A stretch of DNA of 64,000 nucleotides, taken from Hirudinaria manillensis (lineage: Eukaryota; Annelida; Clitellata; Hirudinida; Hirudinidae). Positions within the stretch are counted from its first letter, which is position 1. Each line of letters begins with the position of its first letter. The DNA is taken from contig CM067531.1 of NCBI GenBank assembly GCA_034509925.1, forward strand, positions 4,806,001-4,870,000, given 5' to 3'. Below, one piece after another: positions 23,901 through 36,589 of the stretch. The notes below the pieces were generated by a model. That model was not told the origin of the DNA, did no database searches, and saw nothing but the letters and a program-made list of their open reading frames with translations. The translations under genes were made by a program, and so were the position numbers.

Positions 23901-25817
23901 GCCACAACTACATCATGTAAAAATACGCTTTTTTCGCAAATCCTGCCATCTTGCCACGACGACGTCACGGCCTAATGTATATAAATAAACTTTAGCGAGA
24001 CATTAAAAAGCTTAAAATAACGTAATAACTCAAACATTGTTAAATTGTAAAAATAAACATATTTGGAAATTTCTTTCTTATAAAATTAATAATCAGATTG
24101 AGCCACAGCAACGCGTGTCTGGGCACCACTAGTTTTAATATATCCTAAATCGAATGTTTAGATTTAACCAACAAGGATTGTGATTGTTAACCGCCCGATG
24201 CTGAAAATTTACTGACTCCATAAAAAAAGAAATATCACTAATATTATTACATTCATTGCACTTAAACGCAGACATCACTTAACAAAGATTACAAAATAAA
24301 TTAACCGAATTAAAAAAAAGTTGAATGCCGGAATGTCCTATTCAAAGTTGGCAGCGCCATGCAATATTATCAGAGACGACTTTCATCTTAGAACTTTTGT
24401 GCAATCCACTTCAGAATAACAACTGATTAACAATAGAATTATTAAAGACTGAAATCGGAACTAAAAAACGATTTGATAACTTGGTCAAGGTTGGAAATCA
24501 CTGGAATATTATTTAAATAAACTTTCTATGGCTTTTCCCACTTTCATTTGTAAGAACGATCATACCAGACGATTTTCCGAGCGTCCTTCTTAGTCGATCT
24601 TAAATAGCATCCTTCTTGGCCGTGCAACTTTAATCGTTTAACAGTTAGAATTCCTAATTGTGGGTAATAATTTCAATTATCTCACTAACTAGTTTAAAAG
24701 TTAAATCATCTGAAAACTGACGACTGCGAAAATCTGACTGTCAAGAAATGTGCGTGTCGCGGCAAATAAGGAACCTATTTGGGACTCGCTTTTGTACGAA
24801 GTTCATCGGCTTTATAGGTTGAAATGAAAGGTGAGTTTGCCAGAGTCCTGTAATTTAATCGGAGGACGTAATTGAAGACCTGGCATCCGTTTGTTATTTA
24901 CGCTGCTGATTGGTCCGAGGCCACTGCACACACGATTACAACTTCCAAGGATGGAAATGAACAGTCATTCGTCCATTTGTCCGCTCACCCGTTCCCTTCT
25001 ACTCTCTTCGCGCCATTTGCCGATTCTTTCGCTCTTCTGTTCATCACGGACGCCATTATTATTCATTCCCTGGTCGACCGGAATAACGAGATCATCGGAC
25101 AGAGAGTACGCCATTTCTTCCTCACACTCCGATTGTGGAGAAATCACTAACCTGGTTTATGTCATCAGTTTCGTCTGGAAGGACTGTGTCATAAAAACCG
25201 TGACAAGATTTTTTTTACAGGGGTACGTCAGGCGACGGCATGTTTTTGTCGCACGAACGAACGCATCTTTATAATGGGCTTTCTTCGCCGATTGATCGCT
25301 ATCTCAATGAGACGTGATACGAGGAAGAGTCAAACGATGTTGCCTCTTACCGATGTGTACTTAACTCTCTACGTACGTAACATCCCCGAAGCTATTTTAG
25401 AAAGTAATGCCAGTGCCCATAACTCACGTGCATAAGAGCCCAATAAGTTTCATGTCGGATCGAAGTAACGCTTTCCAAACATGCAAAGAGAAGCGCCCGT
25501 TCATAATTTTCAACCTTACCCGAGCCATCCTTGGAATCCAGCAAGCACGAGATATTGTTGCTGTTGTGGTACCATCGGATGAAGCGATTGAATATGATCT
25601 GCTTCGCCCTGTAAAATATGCTCGGATTGGATCCGATTCGACCGTAGCAGTTCAAGGAACGGGGAGAGTCACGCTTGACTTGAGTTTTGATGCGATCCAA
25701 GTTGATCTGATCTTGTTTGAAGAGAAACAACAGGATGACGAAGAGTTGAACTATGGAGAGGCCAACGAATGGCTGGAACCATCTCCCGCTCTGCAACGAA
25801 AACGGCATTTCATCCAC
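20973..25817 (-). CDS. Beta-1,4-galactosyltransferase family (GT7), type II Golgi membrane enzyme
   Basis: GT7 enzymes transfer Gal or GalNAc from the UDP-sugar to terminal GlcNAc in the Golgi. Minus-strand exons 25817-25520, 23184-22955, 22723-22536, 22134-22012, 21838-21743 and 21348-20973 join in phase to give 436 residues. A signal anchor near residues 16-34 ([17 protein letters not shown]) follows a short cytoplasmic tail. Catalytic landmarks are all present: [25 protein letters not shown], the metal-binding DVD in [39 protein letters not shown] and [11 protein letters not shown]. Exon 1 pairs with exon 2 by phase across a 2.3 kb intron containing a Helitron-like repeat, so an extra stem exon cannot be excluded. 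The exon 5 donor (GTCGTT) is weak, but the junction gives the correct family spacing PKRLKLLK...SDGL. The open frame continues about 85 residues beyond the normal C-terminus. Donor specificity (Gal versus GalNAc) cannot be read from sequence. Confidence 0.9.
21377..21530. repeat. 64 bp tandem duplication plus (TTAA)n run in a galactosyltransferase intron
   Basis: The 64 bp unit starting CAAGACTAATCAATAAATAT occurs at 21377-21440 and again at 21441-21504 with no obvious difference. It is followed by a long TTAA/AATT tetranucleotide run to about 21530. It lies in intron 5, just upstream (on the minus strand) of the last exon. Confidence 0.9.
23766..24133. mobile_element. Helitron-like non-autonomous element candidate
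   Basis: The segment starts with TCTATATAAATAAAAATG and ends with GCAACGCGTG...GGGCACCACTAGT. A TC start, a CTAGT end, and this style of start and end are shared by widespread Helitron-like non-autonomous elements in invertebrates. There is no inverted terminal repeat and no coding capacity. It sits in intron 1 of the galactosyltransferase gene. The assignment rests on terminal sequence alone. Confidence 0.45.
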
Positions 25818-28800
25818 GCGTCAAGAATGAAAAATTTAAGAAGGAAAATGGAATAAAATGAAAAAGTAACCGACTGTTTGAAAACCACGAACCACATTAA
25901 TTGACAATTATTTTCAAGAAATGCAATCTCTAACTAACACTGTTGGTCATCGGTCGGTCCTTCGAGCATCTGACAAATTTCTAAAACACAAAAACGTCGA
26001 AATCTTGAAAAGAGAAAAAAGATTTCGGCTTATTTGAAAATGTAAAAAAAAAATGTGACGAAAATAATTGCCAGTTCCGAGAGATAATTTGGACCAAGAA
26101 TAGATTGAGATGGACGACTGTTTAAACTTATTTCAAGAGCAGATACGAAACGAGTGTCAAAGTGTTGCACATAAATTTAATTCCTTCGTCTAATGAACGT
26201 CATCACCTTCCGTGTAACTTGAGGAGAATACCTTCCTTTCTCGCGTTTTTACCATAATTTTCAAGTATTTTTACGCGAAATTGAATGATTTATATATGGA
26301 CGGCAGCTTCGGCTTTTTACAACTTGAAATATTTCGATTATTATTGAAATCGTAGAAAATTAGAACTGCGAAATTGGAACATGCGAGGTTGGAGTAGATA
26401 TTGCGGTATATTGTCGCAGTGTTAAACAATCGCCAAGAGAAATGACGTCCCCATGAAATGGCTTCGTAAAGCCAAGGATTACGCAAGGTATACGTTTGTC
26501 CTGTGATGACTTATGTCAGGATCTTAGACTGATCTCTCTTGTCGTCATCGTCTCGTCACTCATGAATTATTTCGTTCCTTTATTTTTCTTTTCCTTATCA
26601 TCACTATCAGGATTTTTCTTTCACCTAATCTTTTGAGGGGGGAATGTGCGAAAAAAACATCAGGTGAAGCAAATCGTTGATTGATTCAGACGTGAGTGCA
26701 TCCATCGGTGTTGCTTCTCTCACGATGTCCGAATGGCAGACCAAAAAATATCGGCTCCAACGGTTGCAAAGAACGTTCCAGCGCTTAGAAGAAGGCTGAC
26801 GCCGATAAATCTTAATGGAATAGGTCGTGGTACCAGGGACGTCAATTAGGATAGAGGCAGATTCTGGTTCTAACAGCACCTCTGAGTTTCTCTTGTCCCC
26901 GGACTTTTTGAAATGTCACTTAAGATGTTACCTTCTGCGCTCGAAGCAAGGCATCGATGGCTTAAAACACGTGAGCACATCAAAGGAAATCAAGTCAAGC
27001 CCTCGTCCAGTCAGACATTCTTTACTCCCGGAATTTGATGAAAGCGATGAAATGGTCTGAAACATAGAAACCACGCCAAATCTTTTATATGCAACGGTTT
27101 CATATGTGCCTCGTCTGTAATCTTAAAATGATTCACTCGAAATGATGAGTGAATTCTCGATCAGTAAATTTTCGTCACACACCAGGTCTATAAAAGTATA
27201 AAAACAGAAATCGTTCTTAGAGAGAGGATAACATCGAGTCTCTTAGGTGACACTGGTCAACGATGGTGAATCAAGAGATGTTTCCAGCTAAGGAACTGTT
27301 GAGCTTTGTTATCCGATCAACGTCTCCAGATGCTTGGACCAGTCCTCTTTTGGAGACCGTAAACGACTCTAGCAAATGCCACTAACAATACGGAGAAGTC
27401 TAGCAGCAATGGACGGTAGTTTTCCGTTTATGTATCAAAGGTGTGGCCCAAACTGCCGTTCACGTTCACTGCTAGCGAAAATATTGTAATGTAAAATATG
27501 AACCCTTTCTTCGAATACAAGCTGAGGATCATTTACAAGTTTTGGCATTTGAAAGATCGGTTATGTATCTGGTGTGGATCAGTAAACAAAGTATAACTTT
27601 TGGTTGAGACGATTGTTGATGTGATAGAAGCAACATCAATGGCATGTTGGAAGAAACTCAGGGATTACTAACAAGTAATCGTTTGACATTTCAGACGTTC
27701 GCATTCGAAAATCGCTGGTACAAAAATCTATACACATATATGAAGGTTAAAAATGATCAAAAACACCTCTTTGAACAGATATTTTGGTGTTCGTAACGTG
27801 CCTATCGAATTGGGAACCGGTGGTGAAAAGCAAAAAAAAAGGTCATCTTATCGGGAAGGTTTCCTCCCGCTGGAAAAAGTTTAAATGACGTCCCCGTGTA
27901 ACTCTGCGAGCGAAGATTTCCTTGTGTAGGTCTGTAGAGGTCGATAGTCCATTTGAAGTCCGATATTTGCATGTCTAACAAACGGTCGCTCCAAAGGCCC
28001 CAGAGTACGTTGACGTTGTAACGTATTCATAAACATCGTACAACGTGTAATTGGACATTGTAGCCGAGAGATACAGCAGATATGTATCTACAAAAGCGAT
28101 GGGAGCGCTGGTGCAAACAACGACACAGGATTTTGTTGATCAATCATTTCTTCGTTAAATAAACTGAAACTTAATGGCCACGTCTCCTACTCTCGACTTG
28201 ACTTACGTTTTACTGACAACCTGTTCTGAACCTTCGAAGTCGACTGAGAAGTATGAAGTTATGGTAACGATGGCGGTTGTGATTTCGATCACGTCGTATT
28301 TGACGGTGACGATGATGATGTCAGTGTTAATGAAGAGGATGCTCCGTAGGTAATGGAGCGTCGTTGTTGTTGTGTGTGGAGGTTGAAAACATTCGTGAGT
28401 ACGTGATGAGAGGAAGATTGATCTCGCCAGCGGTCGAAACTCCGACCTGCTGTGACATTAAAAAGATGCCTGACGACCGGGTCACAATCCTCATCTCGCG
28501 CGGCTCTGCCGGGAAATTCAGACGGAAAACTTAGAAAACTCACCGGTCCGCCCTCCAATTGTCTTGAAAAGAAATTTTTCTTCCACGTATGACTGGAACA
28601 TCGGAAGCGTCATATGCACACTAGCGCTCATGAAAAATGTTCGAAAGTACGAGCAGTCCAGTATATTATATTATACGCCTGTTTTCTTCTGCCCGTTGGT
28701 GCGTGATGGAGCGATATCAAGCGACCAACAGTCTTTGGCAGCGCCTCTCTTACAGACTGGACTCAATCAAGCAGTTTTTCGCTCGGATGCGCCTCCTTCA

Positions 28801-30403
28801 ATACTTTGAAAAAAGTCCATTAACAGTGATTGAAGGCTTTATATTTGCTCGTCCGCCTTACTCCCGGCTCTCGTTTGACACTTGTTGATTTCGGCATGGA
28901 TTGCATACTCCATTGTGAGCGAGTTCTTTCTTTTAAGTCGATTTTTCGTAATTCATAAAAAAATTTTTTTTTGAAAGATAAAAAGCTTATTACTTATTAG
29001 ATTGAATGCATAGAAATTAAATAATAATTTCATAAATTTCGTCCATCGATTAAAATAATGATTTCAGGTTACGATTGATTTTCGCGCGAGAACATTAATA
29101 AAATATTATGTGAAATTAAATATCATTTGTGGCGCGCTTTTGTTTAAGTAGAAATAGATGCCGGTTTCGTTTTCTCTTCAGTTATGAAAGGAACAAACAT
29201 CTGCGGCATTTAACTACCAATAATAAACTCATCTGATTATTAATCGAAGGAAGCTTTTCATTTTCTAAGCGAGGCATGTGTTCACTTTTCTCAGTTAGTT
29301 TGCTAAGAGTACAAAACAAAATTTGTAAAACATGTCACTAACATCTCCAGTCACGCTAAGAGATACCTCCGAATTGCAAGGAAGGAAGGAAAACTATTGC
29401 TCTTTAAGCATTTAAGCATGAACGGAGGTAAACCATCGGAAGAAGTTAGACTTTAGAACTCGTTCATCGCCGAAACTAAACAGATGCCGTAATAAAGCAC
29501 TACACGGAGCGCACAACGTTAAGGCTGTGGAGCATCTGCTTATATGTGGAGAACTCCCACTTATATTCCTTCGCTCCCCTCTTACTACATCCCCTCTCTT
29601 CTCTCTTTTATCAAAATATGCCCTATATGTATTCAAAATTTAGCGAGACTAGATATCTTAGACTTCCTGGTGATTAATCAGGGACGTGATGGAAGACCTA
29701 TTAAGATTCTGGGTCAGGGGTTCGGGAAACTTTTTGAGCTACTAGGCTGTAAAAGAAAGCAAGAAGACATAAGACATGCTAAGTCAGAAACAGGATGGGG
29801 GGAATCTAGGGAATACTTCAGAGGCAACCTTGGCTGAGAACATGACTGGTACCCGGAAGAGCATGATGCATTTGCTCACATTCCATGACCCCTCCACATC
29901 TTCCGAGATAATTTATAAAAAGACCTCAACTCGTGTTGTTGATAGATGAATATTTGGTAATGTTGGATAAATTCCAATTATTCGATTTCTATGTGTTACA
30001 CGGTGCGAATTCATTTATAATTGAGATGATTTTAGTTTTTTTAAGTATAGATTTAATAATATGATACATTTTTTACTAACAAGATTATAAATAAAGTGTT
30101 TCTGAGATAATGAACAATTACCATATACTGGAGCCAAGTCATTGCACTATAGTAGAAAACTACACAAGAAAACTTTTGGGGCATTGAACATAACGTGATT
30201 AATTTATGAATTATTTTTACATTTTTATAAAAAGTATAATTTTTAAATCTTAGTTCAATGTATTAAAGAATTAATTTAAAAATCTATTGATAAACTTTTA
30301 TACTAAGTTGTTTATTGTTTATTAAATCTACCCGTCGCGTTTTTTGCTGGTTTAGAAACGGCATTTATCCGCTGTGGTTTTTTTATTTTCATTTTGTTTC
30401 AAT
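25818..30403. other. 4.6 kb intergenic region, nothing recognised
   Basis: Lies between the galactosyltransferase start and the GEN1 start, so both promoters may be here. There are several 70-100 codon frames on both strands, but none has recognisable motifs, exon partners or consistent splice sites. No tRNA, repeat family or transposon terminus was identified. Confidence 0.5.
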
Positions 30404-33110
30404 ATGGGTGTCAAACATCTCTGGTCCTTTCTGTCGCAAGCCAAAAAAGAAGTTACCATAGAAAGTCTTAATGGGCAAATTATAGCCGTAGACTTAAGCA
30501 TCTGGATAATGGAAGCTCAAACAAATTTACCAAAACATATCGCTAAGCCACATCTCAGGTTTTTAAATTCACACGTTAATTTATCGCAGTAAATCTATAA
30601 ATCACATTAACTGTAATTTATTGTTATAGGCATTTATTCTTTCGAGTGAACCATTTGCTGCAGTTGGGAATCATTCCACTTATTGTTATCGAAGGCGTTC
30701 CACCAGATCTTAAGCAGGATACTATGAGAAAACGACTTGGAAATGTCAATGGAGGGAAAGTGAAAAGATCCAGATTTAATGCTCTTCATCATGAGGTGCT
30801 TAACCTATTATCAATTTGTGGTAAAGATCTCCATAAATGGTAATCAAACGTTGCCTTTCAGTGTTGTGAAATGCTGCAATACATGGGACTTCCATATGTA
30901 CAAGCTGCTGGAGAAGCAGAAGCTATGTGTGCCTACTTGAATGCTGAAGGAGTGAGCTTTTCTTCTCTAAATATTTATTTTATTTTATAAATAATTATTT
31001 TATGTCATTGCAGCTCGTCGACGGATGCATTACAAATGATGGAGATGCTTTTTTATATGGAGCCAGGATGGTATACAGAAATTTCAGCATCGATAAAAGG
31101 GTAATACATTGACTAAAGTTTTGCTGGAAAAAATAGCCTTTTAAGAGTTATTCCATTAGGATCCGCACATGGAAGCTTACGATGCACGAGAAATAGAGGA
31201 AACATTGAAGTTGAGCAAAGAAACTCTTGTTGGATTGGCTGTGCTGTGTGGATGTGATTATCTGCCAAAGGGTGTTGAAGGTTGTGGCAAAGAAACAATC
31301 AGAAAGTTTTTGGAGACTTTGAATGGTGACTCATTAATAGAGAGGTGAGTATTATTTCATAAAGAATTAAAGAAATTAAATGCCTTTTAATCACTCAGGT
31401 TTAACAAATGGGCTGCGATGGATAGAAACATGTTGAATTACAAATCATTAGCCATCCCCGGATTTGGTAATTAGTGCTTTCTTTATTCTAGTGAACAGAA
31501 ATCTAACATTTAAATTTCTCAGATAGCATAGAGCTTGCTGTCTGTAGGAAGGCCTTGGCACACCCAGACTTCCCCTTTGTTAAAGTAAGAAATGCAGTTT
31601 ATGCCTTATATGTGGTTTAAGCGTGGTTTTAGAAGTCCAATGGAAAATGATTTTTCAGATTATCTCAGAATTCTTGGTGAACAGGAACAAAATTCCAAGA
31701 ATCAAGAGAGAATGGTCACGTCCAAATCTAGTCAAAATAGTGGTTGGTTAGCCTTTTTTTTGACTGACATAACTCAACTCGTAAATAAAAATTTACAACA
31801 CTTTGTAAAGAGGTTTGCTTATGAGAAGATGGAGTGGCCTGAAGACTATACTGTATCAAAAATTATCCCGCTGTTGACATTGTTCGACATGATACAAATC
31901 ACCAATGGGATGACAGCACCTAATGATGTCATGAAACCAAAGATGTATGAAATTCTTTTTAAAGGATTTATAATAAGCTTATTATTTGACTTATTAAAGA
32001 ACAACATTTAAGTTTGTATCACTGGACATAAAAAAAATCATTTTGTAATTTTAAGGCTCGTGAAAAGCAGGACAAGGCAAAGTGAACCATGTTATGAAGT
32101 TCAATGGCAAAAACTTGGTAGGGCAAATACAGATATCATTTGACATTAGTATTTAAGACACACAAATTTTTGCTCTTATATTCATTGACTAACAGTTAAC
32201 AACATGCTTGCTAAAAGTGCCCAAAACCTTTATACTTTTTTTTAAATTGCAGACTGTGATATTTATACAAAAGAAGAGTTTTATGTGACTTTTGAAGAGC
32301 AGAAACTATTCCAACGAGCTTTTCCAACACTTGTTGAGCAGTATGAAGCCAGCAGGGGTCAGAAGAAAAGTGAGTGACATTACACGATATAACTCAAATA
32401 ATTTTTTAATTATATTTTTTTCCATTTTCACAGCATCTAAGAAGCATATTAACAGCCAGACGAGTAAAAAGAACTTAGATAAAGATGTTGTAGGACTGGA
32501 TGAGTTACTTAGCAAAGTTGTTATCTGTGAAAAGAAGATCCAAGTGAAACAACAGAAAGTCAAAGATCTTAAATCCATGACTTCTGATAAAGAAGTTTCT
32601 AAAAACCAGAAAAAGCAAAAAAATGAACCTGCATGCAAACCAAAACAGATTGACACAAAACATAAGCTTGAAAACAATGACATCAAAGTATCGAACGATG
32701 AACAGATGGATGAATCCTTATATGAGTACGTCCCTCTCAAGGAAAGGCTAAAACTTCAGCTTTTACAAAAGCAAGCCGATTGCCAAAAGGCAACTCAAGA
32801 AACTCCAAAGAAATTGCCTGCGATTCCTTCCTCGTCTAAGGAGACTACATCCCAATGCAGCTCTTCGGACAACGATTCTTTTGGGAATTTTGAAATTGAA
32901 ACATCCTTGCTAGATTTTTCCATTTACCAAACTCCAATGGCAGCTCAAAGGCACAGAAGTATCCTCACGCCTCAGCACAAAATCGAGATCATAACGACGC
33001 CCATAAAACCGAACAAGCTCTGTCAGTTTCTAAACGACAGCTTAGACGACTCTTTTGAGGTTGAACTGCCATTACTAGAAAGGTTGAAGCTCAAATTGGG
33101 AAAAATTTAA
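30404..33110 (+). CDS. GEN1: GEN1 Holliday-junction resolvase (Rad2/XPG family)
   Basis: GEN1/Yen1 cleaves Holliday junctions symmetrically during recombination. Twelve exons: 30404-30558, 30630-30795, 30862-30951, 31014-31100, 31160-31344, 31399-31466, 31523-31584, 31659-31742, 31811-31944, 32056-32117, 32253-32369, 32434-33110. All join in phase to give 628 residues (human 908). MGVKHLW starts the protein at 30404; Rad2-family enzymes need this extreme N-terminus, so the upstream in-frame start at 30374 is unlikely. The XPG-N and XPG-I acidic residues are present: IAVDLSIW, VIEGVPP, AAGEAEAMCAYLNAEG, NDGDAFLYGA, and GCDYLPKGV. The central FAYEKMEWPEDY and the chromodomain-like region (LVKSRTRQ, YEVQWQKL) align with human GEN1 and separate it from FEN1, EXO1 and XPG. 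The C-terminal tail is Lys-rich and shorter than in vertebrates, ending in ERLKLKLGKI. Introns are 54-135 bp. The exon 8 donor (GTTGGT) is weak. Confidence 0.95.
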
Positions 33111-33112
33111 AT

Positions 33113-33118
33113 TTTATT
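33113..33118 (-). terminator. AATAAA poly(A) signal for ACTL6, beside the GEN1 stop
   Basis: AATAAA on the minus strand, 77 bp past the ACTL6 stop and three bases from the GEN1 stop codon. Cleavage 10-30 bp further on would fall inside the GEN1 coding sequence. Confidence 0.5.
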
Positions 33119-33194
33119 TTCCAAAAAGAATCGTGTTTGTTAAGAACAGTATGTTTGTGTGCCCTTCTGACATTGTAAAATAGTTTCATTTTTA

Positions 33195-36149
33195 CTAAGG
33201 ACATTTCCACTCGATGCAAGTTTTTCCTGATTCTTCATATTCTTGTTTTGAAAGCCAAAGTTGTTGAAATGAACCCTAGAAATATGAAACAGTTCTTAGC
33301 ATATTTTATTCAGAAATAAACGTTTCAAAGCATTTAATTTCAATCTGTGGACCTTATAAGGTCAACATGATCAATCATTTTATGCTCAATGTTCTTTAGT
33401 TTTATAGGGTTGGCAAATCACCAAAACCATTTAGTTAATTAATTTTTTGAAGTTATAAGCAACATTGTTCATGAAAAACAGAAATTGTTCGAAAAGGAAA
33501 TAATTCAAAAGAAATTAAAATTCAAGTATTACTAGTCAGTGACTATAGGTCCTTTCACAATCCTTTGATGAATAAATGAGGCATATGTTACCTATTTACC
33601 TAATCTTAAATAAGTTAAACCAACCAATGAGGCAAGGATAGATCCACCAATCCATGAACTGAATCTTCTTTCTACATTGATCTGTGAAGCATTGACTTTT
33701 AGCTTCATGCTCTGAAATGAATGTGTTCATGAAGTAGTGAATAAATCTTTTATTCTGATTATAAAGGTCTTACTGCTGGAAGTTTGTTTGTAAGATCAGC
33801 GATAAGTCTGTCGGAAAAACCATTGAGTAGGGAATTTCCACCAACTATGACAACATTGTTATAGAGACTCTATGCAACAAAATATTTAGTTGTTTCATAA
33901 AATAAACAAACTATTCTTGTGACAGTCATGAACTTACTGGTCTGATATCAATATCAGTCTTAGCAACAGCTGATGTGATAATCTGACTTATGCTCTGAAT
34001 GCAAGTGTTGTTTTGACTCTGGAAAGTTTCGGCCCGGTTAGCTTTGGTCATGCATTTTTTAAAATATTTCACAAGAAAAAAACACTTACTTTTACAAACG
34101 AAGGGTCAAACAGACCCTCAGCTATCCTAAACCTTTCTAGGCCAAACTTCCTATTGAAGCCATTAGGGAATTCATAAAAAACTGGTTGCATTGATTCTAA
34201 GGTTTCAATTTCTTCATCATAATTATTCTCAGAAACTTGTAAAACTGTTTGAGCAAAATCTTGGATGACATCATCCACAGCTGATTGATGGAAGGATGGG
34301 TGGACTTCATCTACTAGGTGTTCCTTGGTTTTGTAAGATGGCTTTACACCCTCAGGCACAATATCCTAAAAGTTTAAATGTTTAAAAATAACTTGAAATT
34401 ATGAAATTAAACACAAAAGAGGAAGAGCAGTAGCAATGAATCCATTTTATAATTTGTACAGAAACCGTGGACAAAACTAAATCTTGGTAAAAATATTTTA
34501 AACCATGCTCAGCCAATTCTTGTATATAACAAGAATCCCTTATCCATCAGCAAGAGTTATTTATATAACAATACTAATCGTGATCTCACCTTAGCTGAGA
34601 TTAAATACTGTGGAACGACTTCAATATGTTCTTGTTCCAAGAAATATTTACATTCATCAACAATAAAATTTCCTCCAAGAGGAGTCCTTGTTATAGCTGG
34701 AATTCATAATCACATATCATATGATAATCAAAAAACTATGACAAGAAGTTGTAAAGGAAACAAGGTTGAGAAAGTACTGTTGCCAAATATCACTAAAAGT
34801 GTTATTATCATCTGATATCAACCTTGTTGCACAACATGCCCTTCAAAAACTGGAACAGCACTGGTATGCGTAGCACCACTATCAAGTATGAGTGCTGTTG
34901 ATCTACTATGGGAGAATCTAAAATTCCATATAATCACATCATTTTAATGGCATTCCCAAGTAAGGACGTAGGATATGTATAAAAAAAATTATATAATTTA
35001 TTTTATTATATAAAAATATATATTATTATTTATATATAATTTATTTTATTATATAAAATTATATAATTTATTTTATTATTTTATTCATTTATTTTACTAA
35101 CGCAGACAGAGCAGCATTCTTGCAGAGGTAGAAAGCAGGTATGTTGTATTTCTCAAACAATAATTCTGTCAACTTTTCTCTTTTGTCTTTTGCATTCCAC
35201 TGATAATATTGCAAACATTCAATATGTTATACATGTGCCATATTATATAACGATAGCGATATCTTATACAGGAAACATACAGATGGTTCAGACATCAAGA
35301 GGGGATGCTGATCTGGCGTTGCTTTGATGTAACTCCCGTAAAAGTATTCAAAAACCTTCTCGAATACATCCCAGTCTTCAACTACAATCAATTATATTTA
35401 AAATTATATTTGGCAAAGATGATGAATTGAGTCGAAATATGCACTAACTTGAACCATCTTCAAGAAAGTTAACCATTTCCATTGACTTCCGAGGCACTTT
35501 TGTTGCCACTGTCCCAATGTAGCATTTAGTGAAGGCACCATTTTCTGACATCTTCTCAGAACTGGCCATTACTCCTGCTGTTGTTCTAAAATCTGCCTGT
35601 AATTTGCAGAGTCATGTTTAATCATTTCACTACATTTATTAAATGAATGTTTTTATAATCAAAATTATCATTTTTCTGGATCAGTGACTAGGGGATCTAG
35701 TGGGAATTGTAACAAATTAAATTTGAGTGTTGATTGGATAAAAGCAGGATTTTATTTGTTTTATATAATTTTAATATTAATGTTGTGCCATTCAAAGTTG
35801 ATCTATCACGCGAGACCTAATAAGGACATTATGTGAATAAATCATGAGGAAGAGACATAAAAAAGAGATCACAGTAAATGTACATCTTAATGTTTGATAA
35901 AAACTACGTTGGGTCGTTAAACAAAAATTATGATTAAGCTGTCATATTTCATGCATGGATTTTCAATGTTGTAAACAGTAACTAACTTTTGGCATGTCTT
36001 CTCCAGCAAACCCACCCCTCACAGAGTGAGAACCGATGTCAAGTACGATGGCTCCGACCTCATCTGTCAAATGAAAGCATCAAATAAAAAAAACAAGATT
36101 GCAAGCATATGAAGCAAAATCAACCTCCTCCGTAAATCCCTGCGCTCAT
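33195..36149 (-). CDS. ACTL6A: BAF53 / ACTL6 actin-related protein of chromatin remodellers
   Basis: BAF53 is an actin-related subunit of SWI/SNF (BAF), INO80 and TIP60-type complexes in the nucleus. Twelve minus-strand exons: 36149-36125, 36063-35987, 35596-35449, 35381-35281, 35199-35102, 34917-34823, 34696-34590, 34365-34090, 34018-33938, 33869-33774, 33711-33625, 33275-33195. They join in phase to give 423 residues (human ACTL6A 429). The N-terminus [20 protein letters not shown] matches the family; the first coding exon is only 25 nt. Other landmarks are [74 protein letters not shown] and the terminal KCP. It is closer to BAF53 than to conventional actin. Vertebrates have ACTL6A and ACTL6B; invertebrates usually have one gene, so the symbol names the family. 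Confidence 0.95.
33315..33320 (+). terminator. AATAAA poly(A) signal for GEN1
   Basis: The first AATAAA downstream of the GEN1 stop, 205 bp away. It lies beyond the last ACTL6 exon (33195-33275), so a GEN1 transcript ending here would run antisense through that exon. Confidence 0.45.
34982..35096. repeat. AT-rich imperfect repeat in ACTL6 intron
   Basis: Three imperfect copies of a unit like ATATAATTTATTTTATTATATAA run through the 184 bp intron between exons 35199-35102 and 34917-34823. It is almost pure A/T. Confidence 0.75.
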
Positions 36150-36589
36150 GTCTGTTTGCAACAGATTGGTCCTGGAATCTCCACGTTACTTTATAGTAGA
36201 AGATAGGTAAATTTTAAAAAAATTGTCAAAATTCTTGCGAGTCTCCCCTCGATTCCAATCTGAGAGAAACCAATTAACGAAGTGTAAACAAAAGTTAAGC
36301 GATTATAGATACAGTAATATTTATTTGATAAAAATAAATAAAATTAAAATATATGTATGTTCGTTACGTTTGTATCAAATGTTAATTACATTTTACAAGT
36401 TATAATTACGATTCATTTGGAAATCTAAGATAAAGTTTAGGCTAGCGTAACTTTTATTATTCATAAATTATGGCCCATTTTGAGGTTTTTTTTGTGAGAA
36501 ACGAGATATCAGTATTCTATAAAATCAATTTTATTTATATGAAATTAAAACTCTTAATGTTTCTCTGCTTTTTTTAAAGGTATGGATCA

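Noticed and set aside
24872-25274. Overlapping plus-strand frames of 90-130 codons
   Set aside because: Lie within intron 1 of the galactosyltransferase; no conserved motif or splice structure.
25407-25856. 149-codon plus-strand frame
   Set aside because: Antisense of the signal-anchor exon of the galactosyltransferase.
28289-29837. Several 80-97 codon frames between the galactosyltransferase and GEN1
   Set aside because: No motif, no consistent splicing, both strands equally open; treated as chance.
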